A DNA stretch of 64,000 bases, from assembly GCA_033297075.1 (NCBI GenBank), contig MU858165.1, positions 53,522 to 117,521 on the forward strand. Reading direction: 5' to 3'. Source of the DNA: Rhypophila decipiens (taxonomy: Eukaryota; Ascomycota; Sordariomycetes; Sordariales; Naviculisporaceae). Positions 47,081-57,413 of the stretch are shown here, piece after piece. The notes beneath the pieces were generated by a model, which searched no databases, was not told the DNA's origin, and saw only the letters and a list, made by a program, of their open reading frames with translations. The position numbers were made by a program, and so were the translations under genes. Numbering within the stretch: position 1 is the stretch's first letter; the number at the start of each line of letters is the position of its first letter.

Positions 47081-48101
47081 AAACCCGGTTCAAGTCAGGT
47101 ACCTAAGTAATCGGAGGCTGATAAACGAGGTATTAGAAATGCTTGAACTAATAAAGACAAAACAAACGAGAAAGATAAACTGTAACCCGTACTACCGCTT
47201 TGTTATCTCATATATAATACGTATTGAAATCTATGAGCGGGTGGGTGAATCACCTACTCCCAAGCCAGAGATGTGCCGTAGTGTCACATCAGCACGACAT
47301 GTTCGGATGGATATAGGACCTTACGGGTAGCATGCTACCTTGCCTTCGTCGATACACGTTTTGACCCGTGGGCGTCAAAGTGAAATTACATGACGTGGTA
47401 GTATCATGGTCCTTGATTTCGGATATATTCTTGGTTCATGGCAAGGTACAAAGCACGTCTCGACACGGCAATGTGTGCATACTGTTGTCTTCCAGTACGG
47501 CTTTTGTATAGATGTACCTACTTGAGATACTTAGTTTTGGTTGACTTTGAGGTCCACCAGGGCTTGCCTTCTGCTGTTGGCAACATACAAGAGGTAGAAT
47601 CTCGCTTCGGATTGGAAACCCGGAAGGCAGATAGGTGGATGTTAATGGTTTGGATGCCGACACTTCTCGTCATGGATATGATGACGCCTAACCCTGTACA
47701 TATGAGCAGGGTCTTGATGTCAGGTCCCTGAGATATTCCGAAACTTGGCTGGTGAAATAGAAATGTAAGCGCCGGTTCTGGGTCGGTTTTATTATGGCCT
47801 TGGTGTCAGTTACAGTGTGCGGCGCTTATCAACAACGCAAACTGGACAGTATAAAGACCTGAGACATCACGAGATTGTAAGATGGAGTTGCCAAAGTCCC
47901 AATGTTATACCTCTCTAGATGCTGTGTGTACATGCTTTAAGGCGATGACGGGAAGGACACTATGGTAATGATTCCGTATATGCTTGTTGATGATCTGATC
48001 ATCTCATATACATTTATAAACCAGTAAGCAGCCTTCGGTTATGTTAGAACAAATGCCTTGCCTTCTTTAGTATCCGCACTGGACTGGGAGAAGTAATTGG
48101 A

Positions 48102-48321
48102 TCGAATAATGGGGTGTGAGCCTCATCACTTATTCCTATCAGAGATGCAGTATAGGCCTTGAAAAGGGGAACCATATGTCTTCAAGTCTAGCTTTATAGG
48201 CATTTTTAAATCCCCCTCCATGTATATTTTTGATCCCTCTAAAGTATCTGAGAGAATAATTATATACATATAGGTAGATAAATAAAGATGTATTTGGTCC
48301 ATTTCACACCCCATTTTTCGA
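48102..48321. mobile_element. MITE-like element with 18-bp terminal inverted repeats, copy 2 (220 bp)
   Basis: Left TCGAATAATGGGGTGTGA (from 48102) and right end, read in reverse, TCGAAAAATGGGGTGTGA (to 48321) match at 17 of 18 positions. The interior is AT-rich, non-coding, with TTTATAGGCATTTTTAAATC and TATATACATATAGG. Best-preserved copy in the window. No obvious target-site duplication beyond the terminal bases. Lies just past the 3' end of the homoaconitase gene. Confidence 0.65.
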
Positions 48322-48428
48322 CCCAGTTAAGAACAAGCTCGCTTCTATTAACAAGATAAACACATTATATACAAAGACCTAGTCATAGATATAGTGATAG
48401 TCACACACTCAGTCAAAGTAACCCCATT

Positions 48429-50891
48429 TTAGTTCTCGGAAATCTTAGCCTTTACCCATTTCTCCAGTCCTCCTCGTGCAATAATCTCTTGCACAGTAGG
48501 AGGCAACTCGCCAACCTTTTGGCTCCACGTCTCGCCTCCCTCGCCCTCCGTAACAACCACTTTACTCCTTCTCACATCCCAAACAAACTTCCAACCCGTC
48601 CGCCTCGTAAGTGGCTTTTTGCCCTCGTCCTTGAAGGTCTCTCTCAGTCGTTGAATCAACTTCGGAACCTCAACAGTCATGAGCGCATTGTTGATGCTGT
48701 TTCTGCTAAAGATATTTCCAAAGCTGCCAGCCACGACAAGCGGGATCTTCTTGGCCAAGATAGCAGTGGCGGCCTGCTCGCGCGAGCTGCCACATCCAAA
48801 ATTGAAACCAGTTACGAGAACGTCACCCGCTTTGGCGATGGATCCAAACGACTTGTCATAGTTCTCCATGCACACCTGGGCCATCATCTCGGTTGAGACA
48901 TTGTCCTGGTAGGTGTATTTACCAGGGTAGATGCCGTCGGTGTTGATGTTGTCGGCATCGCAAAAGACGATCTCGCCTTCGAGCCGCTCGGGGAAGCCCG
49001 GAAGAATTTCGGTAAGGGTCTCTTCTTCCTCCTTCGCCTGGGCGGTCGTGTCGGTTGCAGCACCGCCCAGGTCTTTCTCTGCGTCGGCAACCATACCCTC
49101 GGCCTGGGCAATCAGCTTGTCAAGCGCCTCCTCAATGCTAAGCGCTTTGTCAACCTCGCGATCACCAGTGCCCTCGCCGATGATGACCTTCTCTACACCC
49201 TCGGGCTTCTGGTACCAACCGGGACCGGCAATCTTGCCCTTCAGCGCGCTAGCGGCAACGACCTCGGGACTCGCTAGATAGGCACTGCCTTCTCCCATGC
49301 GGTTCTTGAAGTTTCGGTTGGAAGCGCTGATGCCTACCTCTCCCTTCTCGATCAGGCCGCGGCCGAGACCAATGCAAGGGCCACATCCGGAGGGAAGTTC
49401 CTGCGCACCAGCGTCCAGCAGGACTTGCCAGTCACCGCTGTCAATGGCTGCTTGTTGCTCGACGCTGGATGCAGCCGCAATATAGAGCTGGACATGACGA
49501 GAAACCGTGGCTCTGCGACCTTCCTTGGCAGCCTCGCGGAACACATTGGCGGCGGCGGCAAAGTCAGAGGCCCTTCCGTTGGTGCAGCTCAAGATGTACG
49601 CCTTCTGGATCTTGATGTCCTGGGGCTCAAGCTCCTTGATGGGAGTCGCAACCTTGACTGAATTGGGCCCTGCGACGAAGGGCGACAAGGTCGAAAGGTT
49701 AAGGTATAGAGTCTTGGCATAAGTAGCACCGGGGTCAGCCGTGAGCTGGTTTTGAATGAGGTCGTCAATCTTTGCGTGGGTAAAGGGGCCCTCGGCAGCT
49801 TGCTCGGGGTTCAGCATGGCGGCCGTGGTGGCCTTCGCCCGGAGCCATGACTCCAACATATGGTCGATGGGGAAGAGACCAGAGAGGGCTCCAAACTCGG
49901 TGGTCATATTGGCGATGGTAATTCTGTCGTCGATAGGAATGGTGCTGATTCCCGAACCGCCGAATTCGATGCAGTGATTGAGGACCTCGTCGTTGTTGAA
50001 AAGTCCACACAAAGCGACGATGACGTCTTTTCCTGTCACCCCAGGAGGGAGGATTCCTGTGAGGTTGATCTTGGCGATAGGGGGAATCTGAAAGTAGGTC
50101 TGCCCAGTGGCCCAGATCGATGCAGCATCAGTTCGCACCACGGGAGTTCCGAGCGCTCCTATACCACCATAGGTGTTTGAGTGGGAATCAGATGCCACAG
50201 CGACTGTACCAGGCCAGGCATATCCCTCCTCAATCATGATCTGATGGCCAATACCGCGGCCGGCTGGGTAGAAAGAAATACCGTGGAGTTTCGCAAACTC
50301 TTCGATCAGCCGGTATTTTCTCAAGTTGGTTTCGCTCTTGTTTTGAACATCGTGATCCAGGGTCAAGACAATCTGCTTGGGGTCGTGAACTTTTGTCGCA
50401 CCGATTGACGTAAACTTGGTCATGACCGGAAACGAGTTATCGTGGGTCATGCACTTCGACCTGGTTAGCCTCTCAACGTGCGCGTTCTCCCTCTTCCAGG
50501 CGTTTCTTGACGAACCTTGGCAGGCCGAAGTGTCACATAGTCTCCAGACCGAACCTTCTTCCCCGGAGCCAGGCCGACAGCATGTCGTTGGACAATCTTT
50601 TCGGTCAGGGTCTGGGGCACCTCGGGGGTAGCCTTGATGGAAGGGAGCCCTCCTTCGGGGGCGTTCTCGAGCTGGCTATGGAATGCAGTTTGGAGACGGC
50701 GGGAAGTCGTCGTGTAGGTTGCGACAGGAGCGCGAAGTCGGTAGGCGGCAGTGGTTGTTCTCGGAACAGCAAGTTGGCGAGCAGCCCTTGTGGCCGCCAG
50801 TGCCAGGCTTCTTCTCTGTCAATGCGACGACAATGGTGAGCGATTGGATTGCAAATTTCAGGATTTCTATACATACAACAGGGATTATCAT
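48429..50891 (-). CDS. LYS4: Homoaconitase, mitochondrial
   Basis: [4Fe-4S] hydro-lyase converting homocitrate/cis-homoaconitate to homoisocitrate in the fungal alpha-aminoadipate lysine pathway. Three exons: 50891-50877 (15 nt), 50815-50516, 50453-48429; introns 50876-50816 (GTATGT...TTGACAG) and 50515-50454 (GTTCGT...GTCGAAG). In the second intron the AG right after the CTAAC branch is too close, so the next AG gives the frame [17 protein letters not shown]. Product 779 aa, normal length. The N-terminus ([18 protein letters not shown]...) is Arg/Ala-rich and suits mitochondrial import. Cluster ligands: Cys in [11 protein letters not shown] (near 393) and [10 protein letters not shown] (near 459). 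Swivel-domain loop [13 protein letters not shown] near 658. The first tiny exon is the least certain part. A Gcn4-type site lies upstream. Confidence 0.92.
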
Positions 50892-52548
50892 ATTGGGCAC
50901 TCCTGATCAAGACAATTGACCATTATTCACTTGAAGTCGCCCGTTGATAGTCAAGGACCCCTTTGGATGCTCAATCGCGATTGCTGAGTGGAAATCGCGG
51001 CACTGTGACTCGTGGAGTGTCAAGAGCGTCCCATGGCAGAAAAGTTTTGGTGGAGACTGCGAACATCGGGGCACTTCATGGCTTGGCGCTTGTAACATTT
51101 AAACTTTCACCGCTTTCCCTTTTTAGAATGAGCCTCACCTTGTTCTCACCTTGAAGTGCAGGGGTTGAGAGGCGGGGATGAGCTGGCTCGCGGCCTTCTG
51201 AGGCGCCGGAAACCCGTCCCAAAAAGCCCCGCAGTCACCCCTCCATCTTTTCTTTGAAGCTCTTGTCGTTTCCGATGCTTGATGAGAACAACAGGCTTCG
51301 GAGACTTTTTTTTGAACCACCGAAGTTGGTACAACCTGACTGCCTGTCTTACCTACGATGTAATCGACCTTGATATTACCTGCAGCAGTATGACCATCAT
51401 ATAGATCCTACCCAGAACAAATGATAACCGAGAATTTTACGTGAGCCTGGTATATGACAAGTTTCCATGTCAAGTATATATTCAACTGATCGTGTTCAAG
51501 CATTCTCAAATTACAAAGTGAAGGCAAGGCTTGTTTCTCTAACAAACTCAGCTCCACTCTAAGCGCGCATGTGAATGTGCGAACACGAAGGGTACACGAT
51601 CCCAGGGCGATGGAATGGGGCCGTCGTGATCGGTTTCGCTTTCTTTGATCGGACCTCGCCCCGTCCATTATCTGATCGCACATTATTCGGCCTAGTATAC
51701 TATCGACATTATTTCCGAGGCTCCTCAGCTCCCACGCACACAATCTGGGTATGCGCCAATAATGGAAAATTCTGTATCTATGCAGCAATACCCAATCTCT
51801 GACATTGATAACGCCGAATTGATCAATGCCTAGCGGCATCTTATACATCCTTGCGCCTACAACGCACGCGACCTGGGCGCAACTACATTGACACAAAGAC
51901 CCCAAACGCCGTAAGATCGGTGGTAGTACAAGTTCAGGCAGCTGCTACAGAGTACACGTGTGATAAAAGAGCGTGTTGGTCATCCATAATACAGCTGCGG
52001 CGTTTCGAGTGCTGCTCAAGGTTCTTTGCCTACTACGCATTCATCATAAACGCTTCCCGCGCCTCCCTAGCGCCCCCTGAACCCGGCCGCTGCAAGCACG
52101 GTAAAACCAGCGACCAGCCCACCAGAAATAGCCCTGGCTGGAAACTTATCCGCACTCACTTCGTCATCGTTTGCACTTCTTTCAGACGTGAACGAACTCC
52201 TGCCCCCGGTCTTGCTTTTCCAAGTTCATGTCTCGGTTTTGTTCCGCACTTCTTTCAAACGGCGGCACTGGCTGAAGCGGCTCTCTGCCGTCATCGCCAC
52301 AAAGACAGGAGCTCTCAAGACATCCACAGAGCTAATCCAAGCTCTTCCGGCTTGACAACTGTCCCGGACTGCCCTGACTTCAGCTTACGGAGACGAAAAG
52401 ACAACATTTGGCCTTCCCTACGATCCATTCAACCATCATATCAAGAACCAGAACTCCGCCACCCGTGAACATCGAGCCGAAGTTAACAAACAAACAAAAT
52501 AATCCAAGTCGTCACTGGGGACATCAACCCCCCTCCATCTGCTCCGCG
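50892..52548. promoter_or_regulatory. Divergent promoter with a TGACTC (Gcn4/CPC1-type) core
   Basis: 1.66 kb between homoaconitase and the divergent Zn2Cys6 gene. TGACTC at 51006-51011 (GAGTCA on the minus strand) lies about 115 bp before the homoaconitase start. This is the core of the general amino-acid control element bound by Gcn4/CPC1/CpcA, which commonly drives lysine-pathway genes. No Lys14-type site was found. Open frames at 51408-51905 minus and 51851-52468 plus look spurious. Confidence 0.5.
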
Positions 52549-55074
52549 ATGGCGTCGTCCGCAGCAACCCCTAGCTCCAGCACCTCCAACCCCGCGCCCT
52601 CTGTCGCCTCCAAACCCACGCGCATTCTTGCCTGCGTGCTCTGCCAACACCGCAAGATCAAATGCGACAGGAATTTTCCATGTGCCAATTGTACAAAGGT
52701 ATGCGCGGGTCTGGTGCTCTCTATGCTTTCCCCCTTTCGGCAGTAGTACATGGCTGCTTCGATTGGTGATATGATTGATATCCATGCCTCGCTCCTCTCT
52801 ATGATGGGTCCCCACGCTAACACGGGTCCGTAGGCCAATGTCAAGTGCACCCCGAGTACCCCAGCGCCAGCCCGTAAAAGACGGCGGCCAAATCAGGATT
52901 TGCAAGAACGCCTGGCCCGATGCGAAGAGCTGTTGAAAGAGTATGCAACTGAAAAGCCCGACCTGCTTGAGCGGAACCAACAACTACAGAGCCCCGTCCT
53001 GGGCCAGGGCCAGGCCTTGCCCTGGGGCCAATCTCAAATGCAAAGTCGGACTCCCAGCATTAGCCAAGCTCAAAGCCCTACGCCTTCCAAGTTGTCGCAG
53101 TACGATGACCCGTATTTGAAATGGCACCCTGGCGGCAAGCTGGTCAAGGAGGACGGTGGTGTGCGGTTTATGGACAGTTACTTGCTCGGCACTGTCTACG
53201 ACGAGGTTTGTCTCCCTCTCGCCTCTCTACCAAACAATGACTGGGTGCTGACTGACATCGGTAGCTCCGTGCCATGAGGGAGATTGTTGATGCCGAAGAC
53301 AATGACGAAATAACTCCAGATGCGATGACTCCTGACGATAATTCAGATTTGATACTCGGAGGCGAGTCCCCTGAACAAAACGTCGAGGATCTTTGGCCAG
53401 AAGCAGCCCATGTCTTCCGGCTTTGGCAGATTTATCTCGACAGGGTCAACCCTCTGACCAAGATTATCCATGTACCAACACTGCAGCCTCATATTGCCGA
53501 TGCCGCAGTCGACTCACATAGTATTCCCCGAAATATCGAGGCCTTGCTGTTCTCCATATTTCTGATGGCCGTCGTGTCACTGACCCCAGATGAATGCCAT
53601 TTATTGTTGGGCTACTCCAAAGAGGAGGCCTATCAGAGATTTTCCTCTGGCGTACGGCTGACATTGATGCGGATGGGGTTCCTCAAGTCTCATGATTTGT
53701 CGACTCTTCAGGCTCTCGTAATTTATCTTGTACGTCGCCTTGTCAATCTCCCACCACTCGAAGGTTAGGCTGACTCTTTTCAAGATTTCACTTCAAGGGC
53801 GATATAACCGACATGCCGCCTGGATCCTCAACGGGGTTGTTATTCGAATAGCGCAAAAAATGGGCCTACACCGGGACGGCGAAATATTAGGTCTTGGGCC
53901 TTTCGAAACCGAGATGAGAAGACGACTATGGTGGCAAATCATCATGGTAGATGCGAGATACGCCATGCTGTCGGGGCTGAGCCATTCCTTGTTGCCGCGG
54001 AGTTGGGACGCCAAGCAACCCAAGAACCTGAACGACGCTGATATCTTCCCTTCTGCCACGGAGCCGTTCCAGGACCGGGAAGGACCCACCGAGATGATAT
54101 TCTGTCTAATGCTCAATAGATTCGTCCAGTTCCTGGTGGACTCTCCAGGGCTGGAAGCCATGGTCCTGGCCACCGAGCTGGGGATATCTGTCAAACCCGA
54201 TGGTCCGACTGAAGAGCAGATGGCTGAGTGTAGGGCGTCCATCGAGAACCTGGGGAAAGAGCTCCTGACTTTGCTGGACAAATACTGCGATCCAACAGCT
54301 GGTAGAGTACACGAGATGGCGATCGCCATGAGGACCCACCTGCTGAAAAAGATGGCGACCCTTCTCACGCCACCCGATTTGCGAAAAGACTGGGCCGAAC
54401 AGGGCCCGAGCAGGCAAGACAATGCGTTCAAGATCGCGGTCGTCTCGCTCGAACATAACGAGTCGCATTACATCACAGGCAAGGATAAAGGGTTCCTATG
54501 GTTTGCCCTCGTTCACTTCCAGCTCGATATCTTTATGTACATGGTTGGGCAACTGTACCGTCGGACCGAAGGAGGATTGGTTGCACGCGCGTGGCGGCAG
54601 GTGGAGGTGGTGTACACGTACCACCCGGAACTACTCGACATCACAAACAACAAGACGCACTTGACGGTAGCCACATTTGTGCTCAAAGCGTGGAAGAAGC
54701 GTGAGGAGCATATGCTCAGCCAGACGGGCCAGCTGCCCGAGATACCATCGTGCGTGGAAAAGTTGCGTGCGGTCATGCCCAACGAGGCATATTACTCGGA
54801 GCCGACACCGCCAAATCCATTTACCCCGGCTTTCCTGGGGGGCAGCAACACGAATGGAATGAACGGCATCAACGGCGGCAGCGGCGTCGGTGGCGTTAAC
54901 AGCAGACGGCCGACGACGGCAGGGAACCCGGATATTGGGTTTGAGCAATTCTTCGGCACCTACATGGACACCTCAGCTTTGGAATGGGACATGTTTGCCA
55001 ACATGCCCATGAACGACGTTCAGCAGACGGGGCCATTTGGCGGGTTTGGAATACCGCCAACGTCGGAGTGGTAA
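52549..55074 (+). CDS. Zn(II)2Cys6 fungal transcription factor
   Basis: Fungal-specific binuclear zinc cluster regulator. Four exons: 52549-52698, 52834-53205, 53265-53729, 53785-55074; introns 52699-52833, 53206-53264 and 53730-53784 all have GT/AG and keep phase 0. Product 758 aa. Zinc cluster Cys at 29, 32, 39, 45, 48 and 55 (CX2CX6CX5CX2CX6C); the first intron falls between the fifth and sixth Cys. A basic linker RKRRRPNQ leads into a short dimerisation helix LQERLARCEELL. The fungal_trans middle homology region spans about residues 230-480 (FRLWQIYLDRVNPLTKIIHV, then RIAQKMGLHRDG and ETEMRRRLWWQI). The C-terminus is Gly/Asn-rich. Target genes cannot be deduced; it is divergent from homoaconitase, which is suggestive at most. 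Confidence 0.92.
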
Positions 55075-55364
55075 TTCCCTCTCGCCCTCCAGGGTTTCCT
55101 TTTTTCTTGGCTTATAAGGTCCACCCGCTCAGTCCAGTTGGTTGCCACGTTCATATGATACCCCCCAATCTAGCCTGGCACGAGAAGAGTTGTCGGCCGT
55201 GTATTATTTATTATTTCGAGACATCTCGTACTTCACTCTTAATGACTGGATGACCTTTTTCCTATTTCTGCTTTATGGGCCATCAATTCTCAACGGGTAA
55301 ATAGACTGGAGGGAAACAAGACTTGTACAATAGAGCAGCACGATCTGCCGTGAATACAATAAGG

Positions 55365-55650
55365 GTCCTTAACATAGGCCTCTATACGACATTTTATATA
55401 TCTCTTATATGCGTATGGAAGAACAAACACACGCCCTAGACGAGAAGGAATAAGGCATATAACATGATATTTAAATGTATATAAACTCCTTTTCCCAGCG
55501 CCTGTAGACGACAAATAATATGCGTATAATAATCTCTTATATGCGTAGAGAAGGACAAAGGCATGCGCTAGGAGAGAAGGTTATAAGGCATTTACAATCG
55601 GATCTAGAGGCATATAACGCCTTTTCACAAGGCCTGTGCTGTATATTTTA
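55365..55650. repeat. AT-rich tract with two units about 132 bp apart
   Basis: TCTCTTATATGCGTA occurs near 55401 and again near 55533. Each is followed about 35 nt later by an AGAGAAGG/CGAGAAGG and ATAAGGCAT block. Units resemble the array at 60951-61340 and the interiors of the MITE-like copies. No coding capacity. Confidence 0.5.
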
Positions 55651-56201
55651 TATACATTGATTACACACTTCAACTCTCGACCGTGACAGGAAGCACGATG
55701 AAATCTCCGTCCAATGCCAACATACAGTACTCCGTACACGTATCCGTACTCGCTTTGGTGGAATCTGCAAATGCTATTGACGCATAACACGAAGCCGATG
55801 ATGCAAGAAAGCTTGATCAGACTGCCGCCGGGATATTTTAACATGCGAGTTGACAAGGTCATTGGTCACCATCCAGAATCCTTTGGAGGATGGAGGGAAC
55901 ATATCGGACGAAACCCCTGCCAAGTCCGACCGAGCCCTTGTCACCAAAGCGGTCTCCCTTTCCTTTCGTTTTCATCTCGGGCCTGTGAATACTGCGAGGA
56001 AGTCATTCATGAGTGAGTTTTTAAATGAAATCTGGAAATGAAACTGTGATCCTGTCATGAGTGTCACTGACGCAATGCAATACCGGACGAGATAAGCAGG
56101 CCCGGAGTGACTCGGGCCAAGACCCCCGAGATCAGGTGAACTTCGGGCTTGGTCCCGAAGCTTGTTTCGATGTACCTCCGTACCTCCAAGGCTCATATGT
56201 G

Positions 56202-56367
56202 TCAAAAAATGGGGTGTGAGATGCTGTTCATACGCCTTTAATAATCCCACTATACGTATATAATTAATCCCTTATATGTATTAAAGGGATTGTAAATACG
56301 CATATTGAGAGAAGTTTATAGGGCCTTAAAAATATTTAAATACGAGGCGTATAGTTGATCTTTTCGA
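56202..56367. mobile_element. MITE-like AT-rich element, copy 3 (about 166 bp)
   Basis: Left end TCAAAAAATGGGGTGTGA differs by one base from the 18-bp terminal repeat of the 48.1-kb copy. The right end, read in reverse, starts TCGAAAA and then diverges. The interior has TTATATGTATTAAAGGG, GAGAGAAG and GGGCCTTAAAAATATTTAAA, related to 60010-60060. Same length as copy 1. Confidence 0.5.
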
Positions 56368-57413
56368 GGCCTTCGTCGTCTTTCACGCGGGCTACAACCC
56401 GCTAACAGAATGATGGGCTACGTAACATCGGACACTCGACGGCTCCGTGTCCGAGATGATCCATGATGTGGTTGGCCAGTGTGGGGCCAGACCGACAGAG
56501 GCTTCCTTCCTCGGAACATGCCCGGAGTTAATCCTTTGACCCTTACTTGACACATTTGACTCCATAAGCCGGCCAATGACAACCACCGATGTCCGTTGTT
56601 TTCGGAGAGTTTTCGCAGGCATCGTTATCGCTCCCTTCAAGTCTCCTGTTTATCGTTCTCGTTCTCGTCGGTCCCGCCCTTGCGAGCCTCCCCTTGACGC
56701 ATCAGTGAACCCAACAGCAGCCCGATGCGGTTCAGCAGTCATTCATAATGCCAGGTTCCTCAGGTTCGTCAGCTCTGCTGGCGTGTCGGCCGACGCGTTG
56801 CTCTCCCCCGTGGGGGAAATACTAATGGACGGGACCTGCCCCGAGAAGGATGACTGGACCAGGTCAGGCGAAACACACCCAACGGGCAGACCCGGTACCC
56901 TTTTTAGCAATCAATCTATCAATTTTGGACTCAGACCTGCAATATTATTGGGCAAACTCCAGGCACTTCTGCCCCCCTTGGCTTAATTCCGCAAAACACC
57001 GAACTTTTGCTTGCAGGTTCTCGGATATTGTGATTTGGGTACTGCTCGTGCGCTACCCTGTCCCGTGTGAATACAGAAAATTCTTCCAGATTGAGGCACA
57101 CTCGTGAGTATGATGCTTGCGTGCTCGCAGAACCCGCCCGGCGCTCGGGACCGTGGCAGTCTTCCCAATGCTGCAAGCAACTCCTTTTTGGTCGTCACAT
57201 TCCCAACCATGCATATCAGGGTACATATAAAGATCCAAGCCCATGCCGCCACTTTCCTTGGCTTCGGGATGGTTGTCGATAACAAGAAGAGTTTATTTGA
57301 ACATTGGGATCTTGGCTCTCGGTGTCATACACAGTCTTCTGTTTGTTTTGTTTCTTAACTCCTTTTGGATATAGCCCTTACCTGTGGCAGAACATACCAA
57401 CGTTACCATCGCC

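Larger units (their letters stand above)
38550..48428. other. 9.9-kb gene-free region upstream of the homeobox gene
   Basis: No frame with a recognisable domain on either strand; all open frames are short or have no protein-like composition. On the minus strand 38995-39130 is strongly pyrimidine-rich, as in fungal core promoters and leaders. 38.7-46.5 kb has near-average GC; an AT-rich decayed tract lies at about 46790-47080 and a MITE-like element at 48102-48321. It may be a large regulatory region and/or long noncoding RNA; an unrecognised multi-exon gene cannot be excluded. Confidence 0.5.
55075..57413. other. Intergenic region with AT-rich islands, 2.3 kb
   Basis: Between the Zn2Cys6 factor and the MFS pump. 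Contains a tandem AT-rich tract (55365-55650) and a MITE-like element (56202-56367), with GC-normal sequence between and after. Open frames near 56576 and 57053-57285 have no recognisable domains. Confidence 0.5.

Noticed and set aside
47085..47110. GGTTCAAGTC resembling a tRNA T-arm
   Set aside because: Flanking bases do not form a T stem and no anticodon arm or acceptor stem is present upstream.
51408..51905. 165-codon minus-strand frame in the homoaconitase/Zn2Cys6 promoter region
   Set aside because: No domain, no codon bias; sits in a divergent promoter.
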